A stretch of 64,000 nucleotides of DNA from Flavobacteriaceae bacterium MAR_2009_75 (GTDB lineage Bacteria > Bacteroidota > Bacteroidia > Flavobacteriales > Flavobacteriaceae), in contig PHTZ01000001.1 of NCBI GenBank assembly GCA_002813285.1, positions 248,001 through 312,000 on the forward strand. The letters are read 5' to 3'. The position numbers and the translations under genes are program-made. Below the pieces are notes generated by a model, which saw nothing but the letters and a program-made list of their open reading frames with translations, was not told the origin of the DNA and did no database searches. Positions 27,871-39,117 of the stretch are shown here, piece after piece (position 1 is the first letter of the stretch; each line of letters opens with the position of its first letter).

Positions 27871-28640
27871 TCGAGTTCTCCTTTGAAAACTTGTTTGGCA
27901 GGCCCTATTAAATATATATTCTGGTAGACTCCGTTGTTTTTCTCGAACTGAACTGCTAATTCTCCACCCTGAACTTTAATTTTAACCTTTTCAGATTTAG
28001 TTTTTCCTTGATTATGCATCGCTAAAGCAACCGCGGTTACCCCAGTACCACATGATAAAGTTTCATCTTCAACTCCTCTTTCGTAGGTTCTGACCGCAAA
28101 ATAATCATCTTCTATAGCTTCAACGAAATTGATGTTGCTCCCCTTTTGTCCGTAAAGGCCATAGCGCATTTTTCGCCCCTCATTATAAACATCAAAATTC
28201 TTAATATTCTTTACCATTTGCACATGATGTGGCGAACCTGTATCTAAAAATGTGTAATTCGGTTTGTCTTTTATCTCAGTAAGATCCTGCATTTGAAGAC
28301 TAATAACACCTGTATCAATAGATGCCTTGTGCAAACCATCAACGGCATTAAAAGTGGTGTTATTTTCAATAATGCCCAAATATTGGGCAAATGCCACCGT
28401 ACACCGGCCTCCATTCCCACAAAGGCTACCCTCGTTACCATCTGCATTGTAATAAACCATTCGAAAATCTACAGACTCGTCGTTTTCAAGAAGAATAAGG
28501 CCGTCTGCACCTATACCAAATTTACGGTCACACAGGCGAGCTACTAAATCAACGTCTTCTTTTGGAAAATGTAGCAACCGATTATCGATCATCACAAAAT
28601 CGTTTCCTGTACCTTGGTATTTATAAAATGAAAGCCCCAT
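27864..28640 (-). CDS. dapF: Diaminopimelate epimerase
   Basis: Converts LL- to meso-diaminopimelate for peptidoglycan and lysine, acting later in the pathway started by dapA elsewhere in this window. I choose the ATG at 28640 (258 residues): homologues start at FYKYQGTGNDFVMIDN, and the seven extra codons upstream are not conserved-looking. The two catalytic cysteines are in EGSLCGNGGRC and DETLSCGTGVTA. Length and motifs are typical. It is divergent from the HtrA protease gene. Confidence 0.95.
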   Translation of the reverse strand: MGLSFYKYQGTGNDFVMIDNRLLHFPKEDVDLVARLCDRKFGIGADGLILLENDESVDFRMVYYNADGNEGSLCGNGGRCTVAFAQYLGIIENNTTFNAVDGLHKASIDTGVISLQMQDLTEIKDKPNYTFLDTGSPHHVQMVKNIKNFDVYNEGRKMRYGLYGQKGSNINFVEAIEDDYFAVRTYERGVEDETLSCGTGVTAVALAMHNQGKTKSEKVKIKVQGGELAVQFEKNNGVYQNIYLIGPAKQVFKGELEC

Positions 28641-28767
28641 AATTATATTATCGAGCGACAAATATAAGATTTTAAACCTATCCCTTAATTGAGTAAAAAT
28701 CTTGAAATACTAATCTGACAAGGTTCTGATTAAGATTATTTTAGCAGTTAAAAACACGTTAAAGACG

Positions 28768-28798
28768 TTTGATCAGAGTCTCAAATGGACTAATTTTA
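28768..28798 (+). promoter_or_regulatory. Promoter for the HtrA protease gene
   Basis: TTTG at 28768-28771 is followed after 19 bases by TAATTTTA (28791-28798), one mismatch from TAnnTTTG. The spacing is right for the Bacteroidota -33/-7 promoter. The predicted leader is about 30 bases. Confidence 0.5.
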
Positions 28799-28832
28799 AC
28801 ATATTAAATCAAACCAATTTTTTAAGTACACT

Positions 28833-30227
28833 ATGAAACGAATCGCAGGCACTTTTTGTACGGCCCTTCTGGCGGGAGCATTAACCTTAGGGGCATATAA
28901 AATATTCTTCGAAAAACCGAATTACACCATAGTCTCAGAAAATGATGGCCAATCTGTGTTCAATACAAGTTACACCCCTGCATCTGCTAAAGGCGCAGGT
29001 ATTAATGAAGTAGATTTTACTGTAGCGGCAGAAATGACCGTGAATGCGGTTGTTCACGTAAAAAATGTTACCATCAATCGTAATCGTGGCAGCTACTTAG
29101 ACTTCTTTTATGGGCACGGTAGCAGTGCTAAACCACAAGTGGGTACCGGGTCGGGAGTCATTATTTCACAAGATGGCTATATTGTGACCAATAACCATGT
29201 GATCGACAATGCAAGCCATCTTCAGGTAATGCTCAACAATAATAAGGTTTATGATGCAGAGCTTGTTGGTGCCGATCCCAATTCAGATATTGCCTTAATA
29301 AAAATTAATGCGGATAGAAAACTACCTTACTTAGCTTTTGGTGACTCCGATAACACAAAGATAGGCGAATGGGTACTTGCTGTCGGCAATCCGTTCAGCT
29401 TAACTTCAACGGTCACGGCCGGTATTGTCAGTGCCAAAGCTAGAAATCTAGGTAAGGTCGACCAGTCTTTTATTCAAACGGATGCCGCCGTAAACCCTGG
29501 TAATAGCGGCGGTGCGTTGGTAAACACCAACGGAGATTTAATCGGCATCAATACCGCCATTACCTCTCAAACCGGCTCTTATGTAGGCTATTCTTTTGCA
29601 GTGCCCAGTAATATCGCAAAAAAGGTGGTCGATGATATATTGGAGTATGGTAACGTTCAAAAAGGAATTTTAGGAATAGATATCGCTATGGCCAATACCC
29701 CTTATGCCGTTCAAAAAGGTATCAATGAGATTGAAGGGGTCTACATTTCAGGCATTGAAGAAGATACCGGTGCAGAAGAGGCTGATTTAAGAGAGGGAGA
29801 TATTATCAAAGAAATTGATGATATAAAAATCAGAAGGCATGCTGACCTAACCGGATACCTGTCGTCAAAAAGGCCGGAAGATACGGTACAGGTGACAGTA
29901 AATAGAAACGACGAAACTTTTACCGTACCTGTCGTACTAAAAAAGCGTCAAGTGATTACCGTACCTCATATGGGCTTGGATATTAAAAACCTGTCTAAGG
30001 AAGATATGAAAAAATTCAGAACCAAGAAAGGGGTCAAGATTGTAGGTGTACCAGAAATGTACCGAGGCTATGGCCTTGACGGAAAAGTGCTTCTTTCTTT
30101 AGGTGATGAGGAAATCAATGATATTGAAGAGGCCAAAGTTTTATTCGGTCAAATATCTAGAAGAGGCAGAACGATTATCACCATGATCAATGATAAGGGA
30201 GAACGTGAAAGACTTATATTTCAATAA
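28833..30227 (+). CDS. htrA: HtrA/DegP-family periplasmic serine protease
   Basis: A 464-residue protease of the envelope stress type. An N-terminal hydrophobic segment (about 5-25) directs export or anchors the protein. The trypsin-like domain has an intact triad: H122 (TNNHVID), D152 (NSDIALI) and S225 (GNSGGAL). A PDZ domain begins near residue 275 (QKGILGIDIAMAN; EADLREGDIIKEID), and a second, less typical PDZ-like region covers the C-terminus (LDGKVLLSLGDEEIND). This matches DegP/DegQ organisation. It has its own promoter and a strong terminator, so it is probably monocistronic. Confidence 0.96.
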   Translation: MKRIAGTFCTALLAGALTLGAYKIFFEKPNYTIVSENDGQSVFNTSYTPASAKGAGINEVDFTVAAEMTVNAVVHVKNVTINRNRGSYLDFFYGHGSSAKPQVGTGSGVIISQDGYIVTNNHVIDNASHLQVMLNNNKVYDAELVGADPNSDIALIKINADRKLPYLAFGDSDNTKIGEWVLAVGNPFSLTSTVTAGIVSAKARNLGKVDQSFIQTDAAVNPGNSGGALVNTNGDLIGINTAITSQTGSYVGYSFAVPSNIAKKVVDDILEYGNVQKGILGIDIAMANTPYAVQKGINEIEGVYISGIEEDTGAEEADLREGDIIKEIDDIKIRRHADLTGYLSSKRPEDTVQVTVNRNDETFTVPVVLKKRQVITVPHMGLDIKNLSKEDMKKFRTKKGVKIVGVPEMYRGYGLDGKVLLSLGDEEINDIEEAKVLFGQISRRGRTIITMINDKGERERLIFQ

Positions 30228-30231
30228 ATAG

Positions 30232-30261
30232 AAAAATGCCCTGTTCTGGGGCATTTTTTTT
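30232..30261 (+). terminator. Terminator after the HtrA protease gene
   Basis: AAAAATGCCC (30232-30241) pairs with GGGCATTTTT (30249-30258) across a seven-base loop, with a run of eight T. Confidence 0.9.
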
Positions 30262-30473
30262 CATCGAAACCTGGTAATTCTCTAAATAGTAATTGTTTCG
30301 TTTTTTTTTAAATTATAAAATCTAGATACCTCGTTTTCACCGTATCTAAATAAATAATATGATTGAAGTAGCGCTTTGAAAAGCAGCTAATCAGCAAAAA
30401 TTTTTCTTAATTGATAATATTCAATTACTTTAGCTCCCTCTAATTGATTAACTCCAAAGAATTACTTGAAAAT

Positions 30474-31088
30474 ATGAAAGGTATTAAACTACTGTTACTT
30501 TTAACGGCCTTATTTACTTTCAACCTACAATTTGCCCAAGAAGAGGAAGAAGAACTGTCATTGGACGAAGGACCTATTACCAGTCAATTTGATTTTATCT
30601 ATAAAAAATCTGGTAATTATCGTGCTGACGGAAAGAGATATGAGGTAGTTCGCACTATATCCCTTGACAAACTCAGACAGAATGTATTGGATACGCTTAG
30701 TGCTTACAATATAAGAGCGTCAGAATTGAAGGCCACTATATCGGGCCATGAGTCTACCATCTCTTCTTTGAACAAAAAACTAGAGGAAACCACTAATAAC
30801 CTTGTTTCGGTAACCGAAGAAAAAGATAGTATGTCATTTTTGGGCATTATGGTTTCAAAAAGTACGTATAATGGAATTTTATGGACGGTAATCGGATGTC
30901 TTTTGGCCTTTTTACTTTTCTTTATTTACAAGTTTAGAAACAGCAACATTCTCACACAAGAGGCCAAAACCAATCTTTCGGAGTTAGAGACAGAATACGA
31001 AGACCACAGACGTCGTGCACTAGAAAGAGAGCAGAAAATAAGTAGGCAACTACAAGACGAGATAAATAGATATAAGAAGCAAAAGTAA
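30474..31088 (+). CDS. Exported coiled-coil protein with one membrane segment
   Basis: A 204-residue protein from the ATG at 30474; an upstream in-frame start at 30444 would place ten polar residues before the signal peptide and is rejected. The signal peptide (MKGIKLLLLLTALFTFNLQFAQ, cut after FAQ) is followed by an acidic stretch, a region with YRADGKRYEVVRTISLDKL, a coiled coil at about 75-120, a membrane segment at about 133-152 and a second charged coiled coil to the end. Such proteins next to trmD are sometimes labelled as tRNA methyltransferase in databases; nothing in the sequence supports that. Function unknown. Confidence 0.82.
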   Translation: MKGIKLLLLLTALFTFNLQFAQEEEEELSLDEGPITSQFDFIYKKSGNYRADGKRYEVVRTISLDKLRQNVLDTLSAYNIRASELKATISGHESTISSLNKKLEETTNNLVSVTEEKDSMSFLGIMVSKSTYNGILWTVIGCLLAFLLFFIYKFRNSNILTQEAKTNLSELETEYEDHRRRALEREQKISRQLQDEINRYKKQK

Positions 31089-31090
31089 GA

Positions 31091-31115
31091 AAAAGCTCCT
31101 CAAAGGAGCTTTTTT
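31091..31115 (+). terminator. Terminator after the coiled-coil protein gene
   Basis: AAAAGCTCCT (31091-31100) pairs perfectly with AGGAGCTTTT (31104-31113) across a three-base loop and ends in a T-run. It starts three bases after the stop codon. Confidence 0.92.
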
Positions 31116-31137
31116 GCTATTTACACTACACCAACGA

Positions 31138-31581
31138 ATGTTAGATATTATCAGGGCAGAAAGGGAACATCTCACGGATGTTGTTACACTTTTCGATTCT
31201 TACCGTGTTTTCTATGGTCAAAAGTCAAATGAAGAAGCAGCCTTAGAATTTATTACCAATCGTTTCTTGAACGATGAATCTATTATACTAATGGCCTACA
31301 TCGAAAAAAAAGCAGTAGGCTTTGTTCAGTTATATACCACATTTTCTTCGGTTTCGATGCAATCATCATATATACTGAACGATTTATATGTAAGTGAAAA
31401 TCACAGAAAGAGGGGTATCGGAAAAGCACTTTTAGAGAAAGCCAAAGAACTTTGCCATAAAAACGGCTTTAAGGGCTTAGCTCTAGAGACAGCAAAAGAC
31501 AACCCTGCCCAAAGCCTTTATGAAAAACTAGGTTGGGAAAAAGATTCGGACTACTTTCACTACTTTTGGAAGTCAGTTTAG
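31138..31581 (+). CDS. GNAT family N-acetyltransferase
   Basis: A 147-residue acetyltransferase. The ATG at 31138 is preferred; the longer frame starts within the T-run of the preceding terminator at a TTG. The acetyl-CoA binding strand-loop is LNDLYVSENHRKRGIGKALL (RxxGIG/A), and the C-terminal GLALETAKDNPAQSLYEKLGW is the typical N/Y-rich GNAT helix. It resembles the group of small acetyltransferases acting on amino-group metabolites, but the acceptor is unknown. trmD starts 24 bases after its stop. Confidence 0.92.
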   Translation: MLDIIRAEREHLTDVVTLFDSYRVFYGQKSNEEAALEFITNRFLNDESIILMAYIEKKAVGFVQLYTTFSSVSMQSSYILNDLYVSENHRKRGIGKALLEKAKELCHKNGFKGLALETAKDNPAQSLYEKLGWEKDSDYFHYFWKSV

Positions 31582-31605
31582 CTTCTTAAACAAAAGTATA
31601 CTGCC

Positions 31606-32280
31606 ATGCGAATTGACATCATAACTGTCTTGCCTGAGTTGTTAGAAAGTCCGTTTAATGCCTCTATCTTAAAGAGGGCTATAGACAAGGGGCTTGTCGA
31701 GGTTCATATGCATAACCTTAGAGACTATACCGATAAATCTTACAACCAAGTAGATGACTACCAATATGGCGGTGGTGCAGGTATGGTACTTATGATAGAA
31801 CCCATCGACAAATGTATATCGGCCTTGAAAAGTGAGCGTAATTATGATGAAATAATTTACATGACACCCGATGGCAAAACGCTTGATCAAAGAATGGCCA
31901 ATAGCCTATCGCTACTGAAAAATGTAATAGTACTATGCGGACATTATAAGGGAGTCGACCAAAGGGTACGTGACCGTTTCATCACCAAAGAGGTTTCAAT
32001 AGGTGATTACGTATTATCTGGTGGTGAGCTTGGTGCCGCCGTACTTTGCGACTCTATTATCAGGTTAATACCAGGGGTGTTGAACAATGAAACCAGTGCG
32101 CTTACCGACACCTTTCAAGATAATCTTTTGGCCCCGCCGGTATATACAAGACCTGCCGATTATAAGGGAATGAAAGTACCAGACGTACTATTAAAGGGGG
32201 ACTTTCCTAAAATTGAAAAATGGCGTGAAGATCAGGCCCAGGCAAGAACTGAAAAACTGAGGCCTGATTTATTGGAATGA
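31606..32280 (+). CDS. trmD: tRNA (guanine-N1)-methyltransferase
   Basis: Methylates G37 next to the anticodon, preventing frameshifts. The 224-residue protein is a SPOUT-fold enzyme with the knotted SAM site: [12 protein letters not shown] and [13 protein letters not shown], plus the N-terminal [17 protein letters not shown] and [10 protein letters not shown]. All core motifs are present. The next gene is rplS, a frequent partner of trmD, but here a separate promoter lies between them and the spacer is 123 bases. Confidence 0.98.
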   Translation: MRIDIITVLPELLESPFNASILKRAIDKGLVEVHMHNLRDYTDKSYNQVDDYQYGGGAGMVLMIEPIDKCISALKSERNYDEIIYMTPDGKTLDQRMANSLSLLKNVIVLCGHYKGVDQRVRDRFITKEVSIGDYVLSGGELGAAVLCDSIIRLIPGVLNNETSALTDTFQDNLLAPPVYTRPADYKGMKVPDVLLKGDFPKIEKWREDQAQARTEKLRPDLLE

Positions 32281-32305
32281 TAACCCAAAAAACAGCAAAA
32301 ATTAC

Positions 32306-32335
32306 TTGTAGTTTACATAATATAAACTAATTTTG
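32306..32335 (+). promoter_or_regulatory. rplS promoter
   Basis: TTG at 32306-32308, then 19 bases, then TAATTTTG at 32328-32335, a perfect TAnnTTTG. Both elements and spacing match the flavobacterial consensus. The predicted leader is about 60 bases. Confidence 0.75.
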
Positions 32336-32403
32336 CATCCTGTTAAATCAACCTCTGACGAAAATCGTGCATGTTGTTTTAAGATTATCTATAAATATAT
32401 ACC

Positions 32404-32754
32404 ATGGAAGCATTATTAAAATTCGTACAAGACGAATTTGTTGCAAAAAAAGAATTTCCTGAATTTTCTGCAGGTGATACGATTACAGTTTACTACGAAA
32501 TTAAGGAAGGTGAAAAAACACGTACTCAGTTTTTTAGGGGTGTAGTCATTCAGAGAAGAGGTTCTGGAGCAACTGAAACTTTTACCATTCGAAAAATGTC
32601 AGGTACTGTTGGTGTAGAGCGTATCTTCCCCATTAATATGCCGGCACTACAAAAAATTGAAGTTAACAAGAAAGGTAAAGTACGTAGAGCTCGTATCTTC
32701 TACTTTAGAGGCCTTACAGGTAAAAAAGCACGTATCAAAGAGGTACGTTCTTAA
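32404..32754 (+). CDS. rplS: 50S ribosomal protein L19
   Basis: A 116-residue protein at the interface of the ribosomal subunits. The conserved segments FSAGDTITVYYEIKEG, FRGVVIQRRGSGA, TFTIRKMS, GVERIFPIN and KVRRARIFYFRGLTGKKARI cover its whole length. It is flanked by its own promoter and terminator. Confidence 0.99.
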   Translation: MEALLKFVQDEFVAKKEFPEFSAGDTITVYYEIKEGEKTRTQFFRGVVIQRRGSGATETFTIRKMSGTVGVERIFPINMPALQKIEVNKKGKVRRARIFYFRGLTGKKARIKEVRS

Positions 32755-32775
32755 GGCTTACCTAGCTAAAAATAT

Positions 32776-32811
32776 AAATCCCGTATTGATAAACTTCAAT
32801 ACGGGATTTTT
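32776..32811 (+). terminator. rplS terminator
   Basis: Fourteen-base perfect inverted repeat, AAATCCCGTATTGA (32776-32789) with TCAATACGGGATTT (32796-32809), six-base loop and T-run. Confidence 0.92.
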
Positions 32812-32931
32812 GGTTATAAACAATTGTTAATATCGAATGTTCATAACCAGTTGATTTTAAATATGTTAAAAATCACATTTATTATAATTAATTTCCTATA
32901 TTAGTATCACGGTTAAAGTAAAAACCTGTCG

Positions 32932-33204
32932 ATGGTAGCTATGGAAACCGTTATGAAGTTAACGTTCTTTGTATTATTGTTTTAGTTATGTTCTTGGTTT
33001 GAAGTAATTCAAATTAAAAATTATGACGAGCATAAAACCATTAGGCTGTCGTCCTTTGGAAAAATTTATGTGAATGCATCTACGGTTTATAGAAGGCTTG
33101 TACTTATATAAACGTATAAGATTATTGAAACAATAGAAAAGAAAAATACTTTTGTTGCTTGGTGGAATGCTGAAGAACAGAAGTTTTTTCAAACGTGGAA
33201 ATAG
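32932..33204 (+). pseudogene. Possible remnant of a small exported protein gene
   Basis: The 754 bases between rplS and icd contain no intact gene of believable composition. One plus-strand frame starts at ATG 32932 (with further ATGs at 32941 and 32953), reads a signal-peptide-like METVMKLTFFVLLF, meets TAG at 32983-32985, continues open for 41 codons (LCSWFEVIQIKNYDEHKTIR onward), meets TAA at 33109-33111, and continues for 30 codons (with AWWNAEEQKFFQTWK) to TAG-TGA at 33202. The number of stops is lower than expected for such AT-rich DNA and the residues look protein-like. A hairpin terminator follows at 33272. I infer a decayed gene, with low certainty. Confidence 0.3.
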
Positions 33205-33271
33205 TGATGCGAACGCAATCAATGGTTGCCGACCTACGAAGATAGGTGCGAAAGTTTGACAACTATTTCTA

Positions 33272-33317
33272 AAAATCCATATCAATGTATTTATACAATG
33301 ATATGGATTTTGTTTTT
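33272..33317 (+). terminator. Orphan terminator-like inverted repeat
   Basis: AAAATCCATATCA (33272-33284) pairs perfectly with TGATATGGATTTT (33299-33311) across a 14-base loop, followed by GTTTTTT. No intact gene precedes it within 450 bases, apart from the possible remnant at 32932-33204. Confidence 0.6.
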
Positions 33318-33445
33318 TAGTATTGCGATGAACAGCGAATCAGCGAATTTTTGTTTAAACTTTTTAGATTCGAACATCCCTTTCCAACCCAACATAAAAT
33401 ACCATATATTGCAGTTCAAACCCTATACTTAAAGGTCTTGATGTT

Positions 33446-33479
33446 TTGAGCTTAAACAAAACATAAAATTGTATATTTG
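33446..33479 (+). promoter_or_regulatory. icd promoter
   Basis: TTG at 33446-33448 and a perfect -7 element TATATTTG at 33472-33479 are separated by 23 bases. The icd ATG is 29 bases after the -7 element. Confidence 0.65.
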
Positions 33480-33490
33480 CTCCGCTTTAA

Positions 33491-35728
<2,238 letters not shown>

Positions 35729-35750
35729 AATAGCTAGATAATACATATAA

Positions 35751-35788
35751 ATGGCCCTCTGTTGTATAAAATAGAGGGCTATTTTTTT
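35751..35788 (+). terminator. icd terminator
   Basis: ATGGCCCTCT (35751-35760) pairs with AGAGGGCTAT (35773-35782), with one G-T wobble, and is followed by a run of seven T. Confidence 0.85.
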
Positions 35789-35849
35789 AAATTAATGTTA
35801 AGTGTTTTCCTGTTGATCAATTCTAGCTACTTTTATAAAAATTATCTCA

Positions 35850-38246
35850 ATGGCCCGATTCTTAAAGGTTTTTCTTGCCTTTTTATTTATTTCTCAAATT
35901 AGCTTTGCACAACAGCGTTTTACCTTAAGCGGCACAGTAACCGAAGCCTCAAGTAACGAGACCTTGATAGGTGTTACCATTGCCTTTCCTGAGTTAAAAA
36001 CAGGCGTCACTACGAACGAATATGGGTTTTACTCCATAACCCTTCCCGAAGGTGAATACCGTCTTCAGGTCAGCTATTTAGGGTTTCAAGATGTCGTTCA
36101 AGATGTTTCTTTTAGTGAAAGCATGAAAATGAACTTTCAAATGGAGGAATCCGCAGAACTTTTACAAGAAGTTATAGTCACCGAAGATGTGGAGAAAATG
36201 GATATTCGAAAACCACAGATGAGTGTGAATGCAATGTCTGCTGAAACCATCAAGAAAATTCCCGTAATACTGGGGGAAGCAGATGTTATAAAGTCTATCT
36301 TACTGCTTCCAGGTGTTACGAATGCCGGGGAAGGCGCTTCAGGGTTTAATGTTCGAGGCGGCGCTGTCGACCAAAATCTTATCTTATTGGACGAGGCTAC
36401 CATTTTCAATTCTTCCCACCTCTTTGGTTTTTTCTCGGTTTTTAATCCTGATGCCATAAAAGATTTAAAATTATACAAAGGTGGTATACCTGCTCGCTAT
36501 GGCGGTCGGGTTTCATCTGTTCTCAATATTTTTCAAAAAGAAGGTAATAGTAAAGAATTCAAGGTTAACGGTGGCATAGGTGCCGTTGCTAGCCGTTTGT
36601 TGGTAGAAGGCCCGATAAAAAAAGATAAAGCCGCTTTTTTAATAGGCGGTCGAGCTTCGTATGCCCACCTCTTCTTGCCACTATTCGATATTGATAATAC
36701 GGCTTACTTTTATGATTTAAATACCAAGCTCAACTATAATATCAACGATAGAAACAGCATATACTTGTCAGGGTATTTTGGCCGTGATGTCTTCGGTATT
36801 AGTGAAAGCTTTGTCAATACCTATGGTAATGCTGTCGGCAATTTTAGATGGAACCATCTTTTTTCCGATAAGTTATTCTCCAATTTGTCTCTGATCTATT
36901 CCGATTACTACTACGGACTAAAGCTTGATTTTGTCGGCTTTAACTGGAATTCAGGCATACAGAACTTCAACGTTAAGTACGATTTAAAACATTATGTTAG
37001 TGATAAACTACAGGTCAATTATGGCATTAATGATATTTATTATCGATTTAACCCCGGCGAAATAGAACCTAGCAACTCAAACTCAGGAATTATCGAAGAA
37101 CGCCTGACCCAAAAATATGCGAATGAATTTGCCGCTTATATTGACATCGAACATGATATTACCGAAAAGCTTAGTCTTAATTACGGGCTAAGGTTCAGTA
37201 ATTTCATACGCCTTGGTCAGAGTGAGCTAAATGTCTATGAAAACGACAACCCTGTAGATTTTGACCCAGATTTGTTGATTTATAAAGCGGCTGATCCTAT
37301 TGACGTAACCAGTATAAAAAAGAGTTCTAGCCTATCGACTTTCAATAATTTTGAGCCAAGAATCTCCTTGGCCTATACGATAAACGACCAAAGCTCTTTT
37401 AAAGCTAGTTATACCCGTTTGGCCCAGTATCTACATCTTTTATCAAATACTAGCTCTCCCACACCATTGGATGTGTGGACACCTAGCGGACCATTTACAA
37501 AACCACAGCTATTGGACCAATACGCTATGGGCTACTTTAAAAATATCGGCAGCGGTGAATATTCAGTAGAAACTGAAATTTTTTATAAGGATATTCAGAA
37601 CCGGATCGACTATATCGATGGGGCCAATCTTATTGCCAACAATGCCATAGAATCAGTAATTTTAAATGGTGAAGCGCGAGCTTATGGTCTTGAATTATTG
37701 CTTAGAAAAAATGAAGGAAGATTTCAAGGGTGGTTGGCCTATACCCTATCAAAATCTGAACAGCGAACCCCGGGTAGAACTTCAACGGCCAGCAACGGAA
37801 TATCGGCCAATGAAATAGGAATAAATTTTGGCGAATGGTACAATACACCTTACGACAAAACCCATGATGTCTCTCTATACGGTAGTTACGAATTGAATTC
37901 AAAATGGACTTTCAATTCAAATTTTATTTTTCAGACAGGGCAGCCCACCAATTACCCTGTAGGGCAATTTAATTTTCAAAATCTATCGGTACCTTATTAC
38001 GGTTTGAGAAATTCAGAACGTCTACCGACCTATCACCGTTTAGACCTTTCAGCAACCCTAACGCCTAATAAAAATACAGATAAAAAATGGCAAGGGGAAT
38101 GGGTATTCAGTATTTACAACGCTTACAACCGTAGAAACGCGGCATCTATCAATTTTAGACGAAATACAGATACACGAGAAAATGAAGCCGTTCGTACTTC
38201 TATTTTCGGCATTGTACCCGCTGTAACCTATAATTTTAAATTCTAA
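35850..38246 (+). CDS. TonB-dependent receptor with carboxypeptidase-like regulatory domain
   Basis: A 798-residue outer-membrane transporter. The signal peptide covers residues 1-20 (ending SFAQ). An N-terminal beta-sandwich domain (about 22-108; FTLSGTVTEASSNETLIGVTI and YRLQVSYLGFQDVVQDV) precedes the plug domain (about 118-230; GEGASGFNVRGGAVDQNLILLDEA), and the remainder is a 22-stranded barrel ending in the aromatic F required for assembly. At 798 residues it is shorter than SusC proteins. The lipoprotein gene of the DUF4249 family begins five bases after its stop, a common pairing in Bacteroidota. The substrate is unknown. Confidence 0.95.
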   Translation: MARFLKVFLAFLFISQISFAQQRFTLSGTVTEASSNETLIGVTIAFPELKTGVTTNEYGFYSITLPEGEYRLQVSYLGFQDVVQDVSFSESMKMNFQMEESAELLQEVIVTEDVEKMDIRKPQMSVNAMSAETIKKIPVILGEADVIKSILLLPGVTNAGEGASGFNVRGGAVDQNLILLDEATIFNSSHLFGFFSVFNPDAIKDLKLYKGGIPARYGGRVSSVLNIFQKEGNSKEFKVNGGIGAVASRLLVEGPIKKDKAAFLIGGRASYAHLFLPLFDIDNTAYFYDLNTKLNYNINDRNSIYLSGYFGRDVFGISESFVNTYGNAVGNFRWNHLFSDKLFSNLSLIYSDYYYGLKLDFVGFNWNSGIQNFNVKYDLKHYVSDKLQVNYGINDIYYRFNPGEIEPSNSNSGIIEERLTQKYANEFAAYIDIEHDITEKLSLNYGLRFSNFIRLGQSELNVYENDNPVDFDPDLLIYKAADPIDVTSIKKSSSLSTFNNFEPRISLAYTINDQSSFKASYTRLAQYLHLLSNTSSPTPLDVWTPSGPFTKPQLLDQYAMGYFKNIGSGEYSVETEIFYKDIQNRIDYIDGANLIANNAIESVILNGEARAYGLELLLRKNEGRFQGWLAYTLSKSEQRTPGRTSTASNGISANEIGINFGEWYNTPYDKTHDVSLYGSYELNSKWTFNSNFIFQTGQPTNYPVGQFNFQNLSVPYYGLRNSERLPTYHRLDLSATLTPNKNTDKKWQGEWVFSIYNAYNRRNAASINFRRNTDTRENEAVRTSIFGIVPAVTYNFKF

Positions 38247-38250
38247 GACT

Positions 38251-39090
38251 ATGAAAAAGTACGCTCTATACTTCATCATATTTGTTCTTTTTGTAGGCTG
38301 TGAAGATGTTATTGATATTGACACGCCATCGGAAGAACCAAGGTTATTTGTGGATGGATTGATTCGAGTAGATGAAAATATGACAACCACTAATATATCT
38401 GTAGAAGTGGGATTGACGAACGCTTTTTTCGAGTCGACCGATGCTGCTTCGGGTAGTGAGGTGGTAATACGAAATGAGTCTTATATAGGTACCGACTCTT
38501 CTGACGAAAATTTCATTGTCTTGAACGAAACTTTTCCGGGCATTTATGAAGCAACTAAAAACACCGATTTCTTTACGAGTGGTGAATTACAATTATTGAT
38601 CAACCACGAAGACCAAATTTATTCGGCCGTAACGACATACGTACCGGCAGTCGCAATTGACAAGTTAGAACAAGGCGAAGGCAGCCTTTTTTCGGGGGAT
38701 GAGACAGAAATTTTAGTCGCCTTTACCGATGATGGAAATCGTGATGACTTTTATCTTTTTGATTTTGACTTTAACGAATATCTCGTCACTGAAGATGAGT
38801 TCTATCAAGGACAAACTTTTGAATTCTCTTATTTTTATGATGAGGGCGTTCAAGCTGGTCGAGAAATCAGAATAAGTTTGATTGGGGTCGACGAGACTTT
38901 TTTTAATTATATGAATCAAACCATTGTACAAGCCGGTGGTGATCAAGGTCCGTTTCAAACTCCTTCAGCTACGGTGAGAGGTAACATTATAAATGTTACG
39001 AATGGCGCAAACACAGATGCTAGAAACGATTTTGCCCTAGGATATTTTGCCGTTTGCCAAACCTTTAACAAATCGATTATTATTGAATAA
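38251..39090 (+). CDS. DUF4249 family lipoprotein
   Basis: A 279-residue lipoprotein, with signal MKKYALYFIIFVLFVGC and lipobox cysteine C17 followed by EDVIDIDTPSEEPRLFVDGL. This start and the beta-rich acidic body are those of DUF4249 proteins, which are encoded next to TonB-dependent receptors. By analogy with SusD it may be a surface partner that binds ligand for the receptor, but the fold is different and the function is not established. DUF4249 members are often 350-400 residues long; this one is shorter, and its end (ARNDFALGYFAVCQTFNKSIIIE cut here to NDFALGYFAVCQ) lacks the usual C-terminal segment. Confidence 0.9.
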   Translation: MKKYALYFIIFVLFVGCEDVIDIDTPSEEPRLFVDGLIRVDENMTTTNISVEVGLTNAFFESTDAASGSEVVIRNESYIGTDSSDENFIVLNETFPGIYEATKNTDFFTSGELQLLINHEDQIYSAVTTYVPAVAIDKLEQGEGSLFSGDETEILVAFTDDGNRDDFYLFDFDFNEYLVTEDEFYQGQTFEFSYFYDEGVQAGREIRISLIGVDETFFNYMNQTIVQAGGDQGPFQTPSATVRGNIINVTNGANTDARNDFALGYFAVCQTFNKSIIIE

Positions 39091-39117
39091 CGTATTAACA
39101 AAGTACATTGAGAACCG

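Noticed and set aside
30474-31088. Second tRNA methyltransferase next to trmD
   Set aside because: The protein has a signal peptide, a membrane segment and coiled coils, and no SAM-binding motif.
32986-33285. 99-codon minus-strand frame in the rplS-icd spacer
   Set aside because: It has no recognisable features and overlaps the better plus-strand candidate; the residues look like translated AT-rich non-coding DNA.
33226-33432. 68-codon plus-strand frame in the rplS-icd spacer
   Set aside because: It begins with TTG, runs through a hairpin terminator and has no protein-like pattern.
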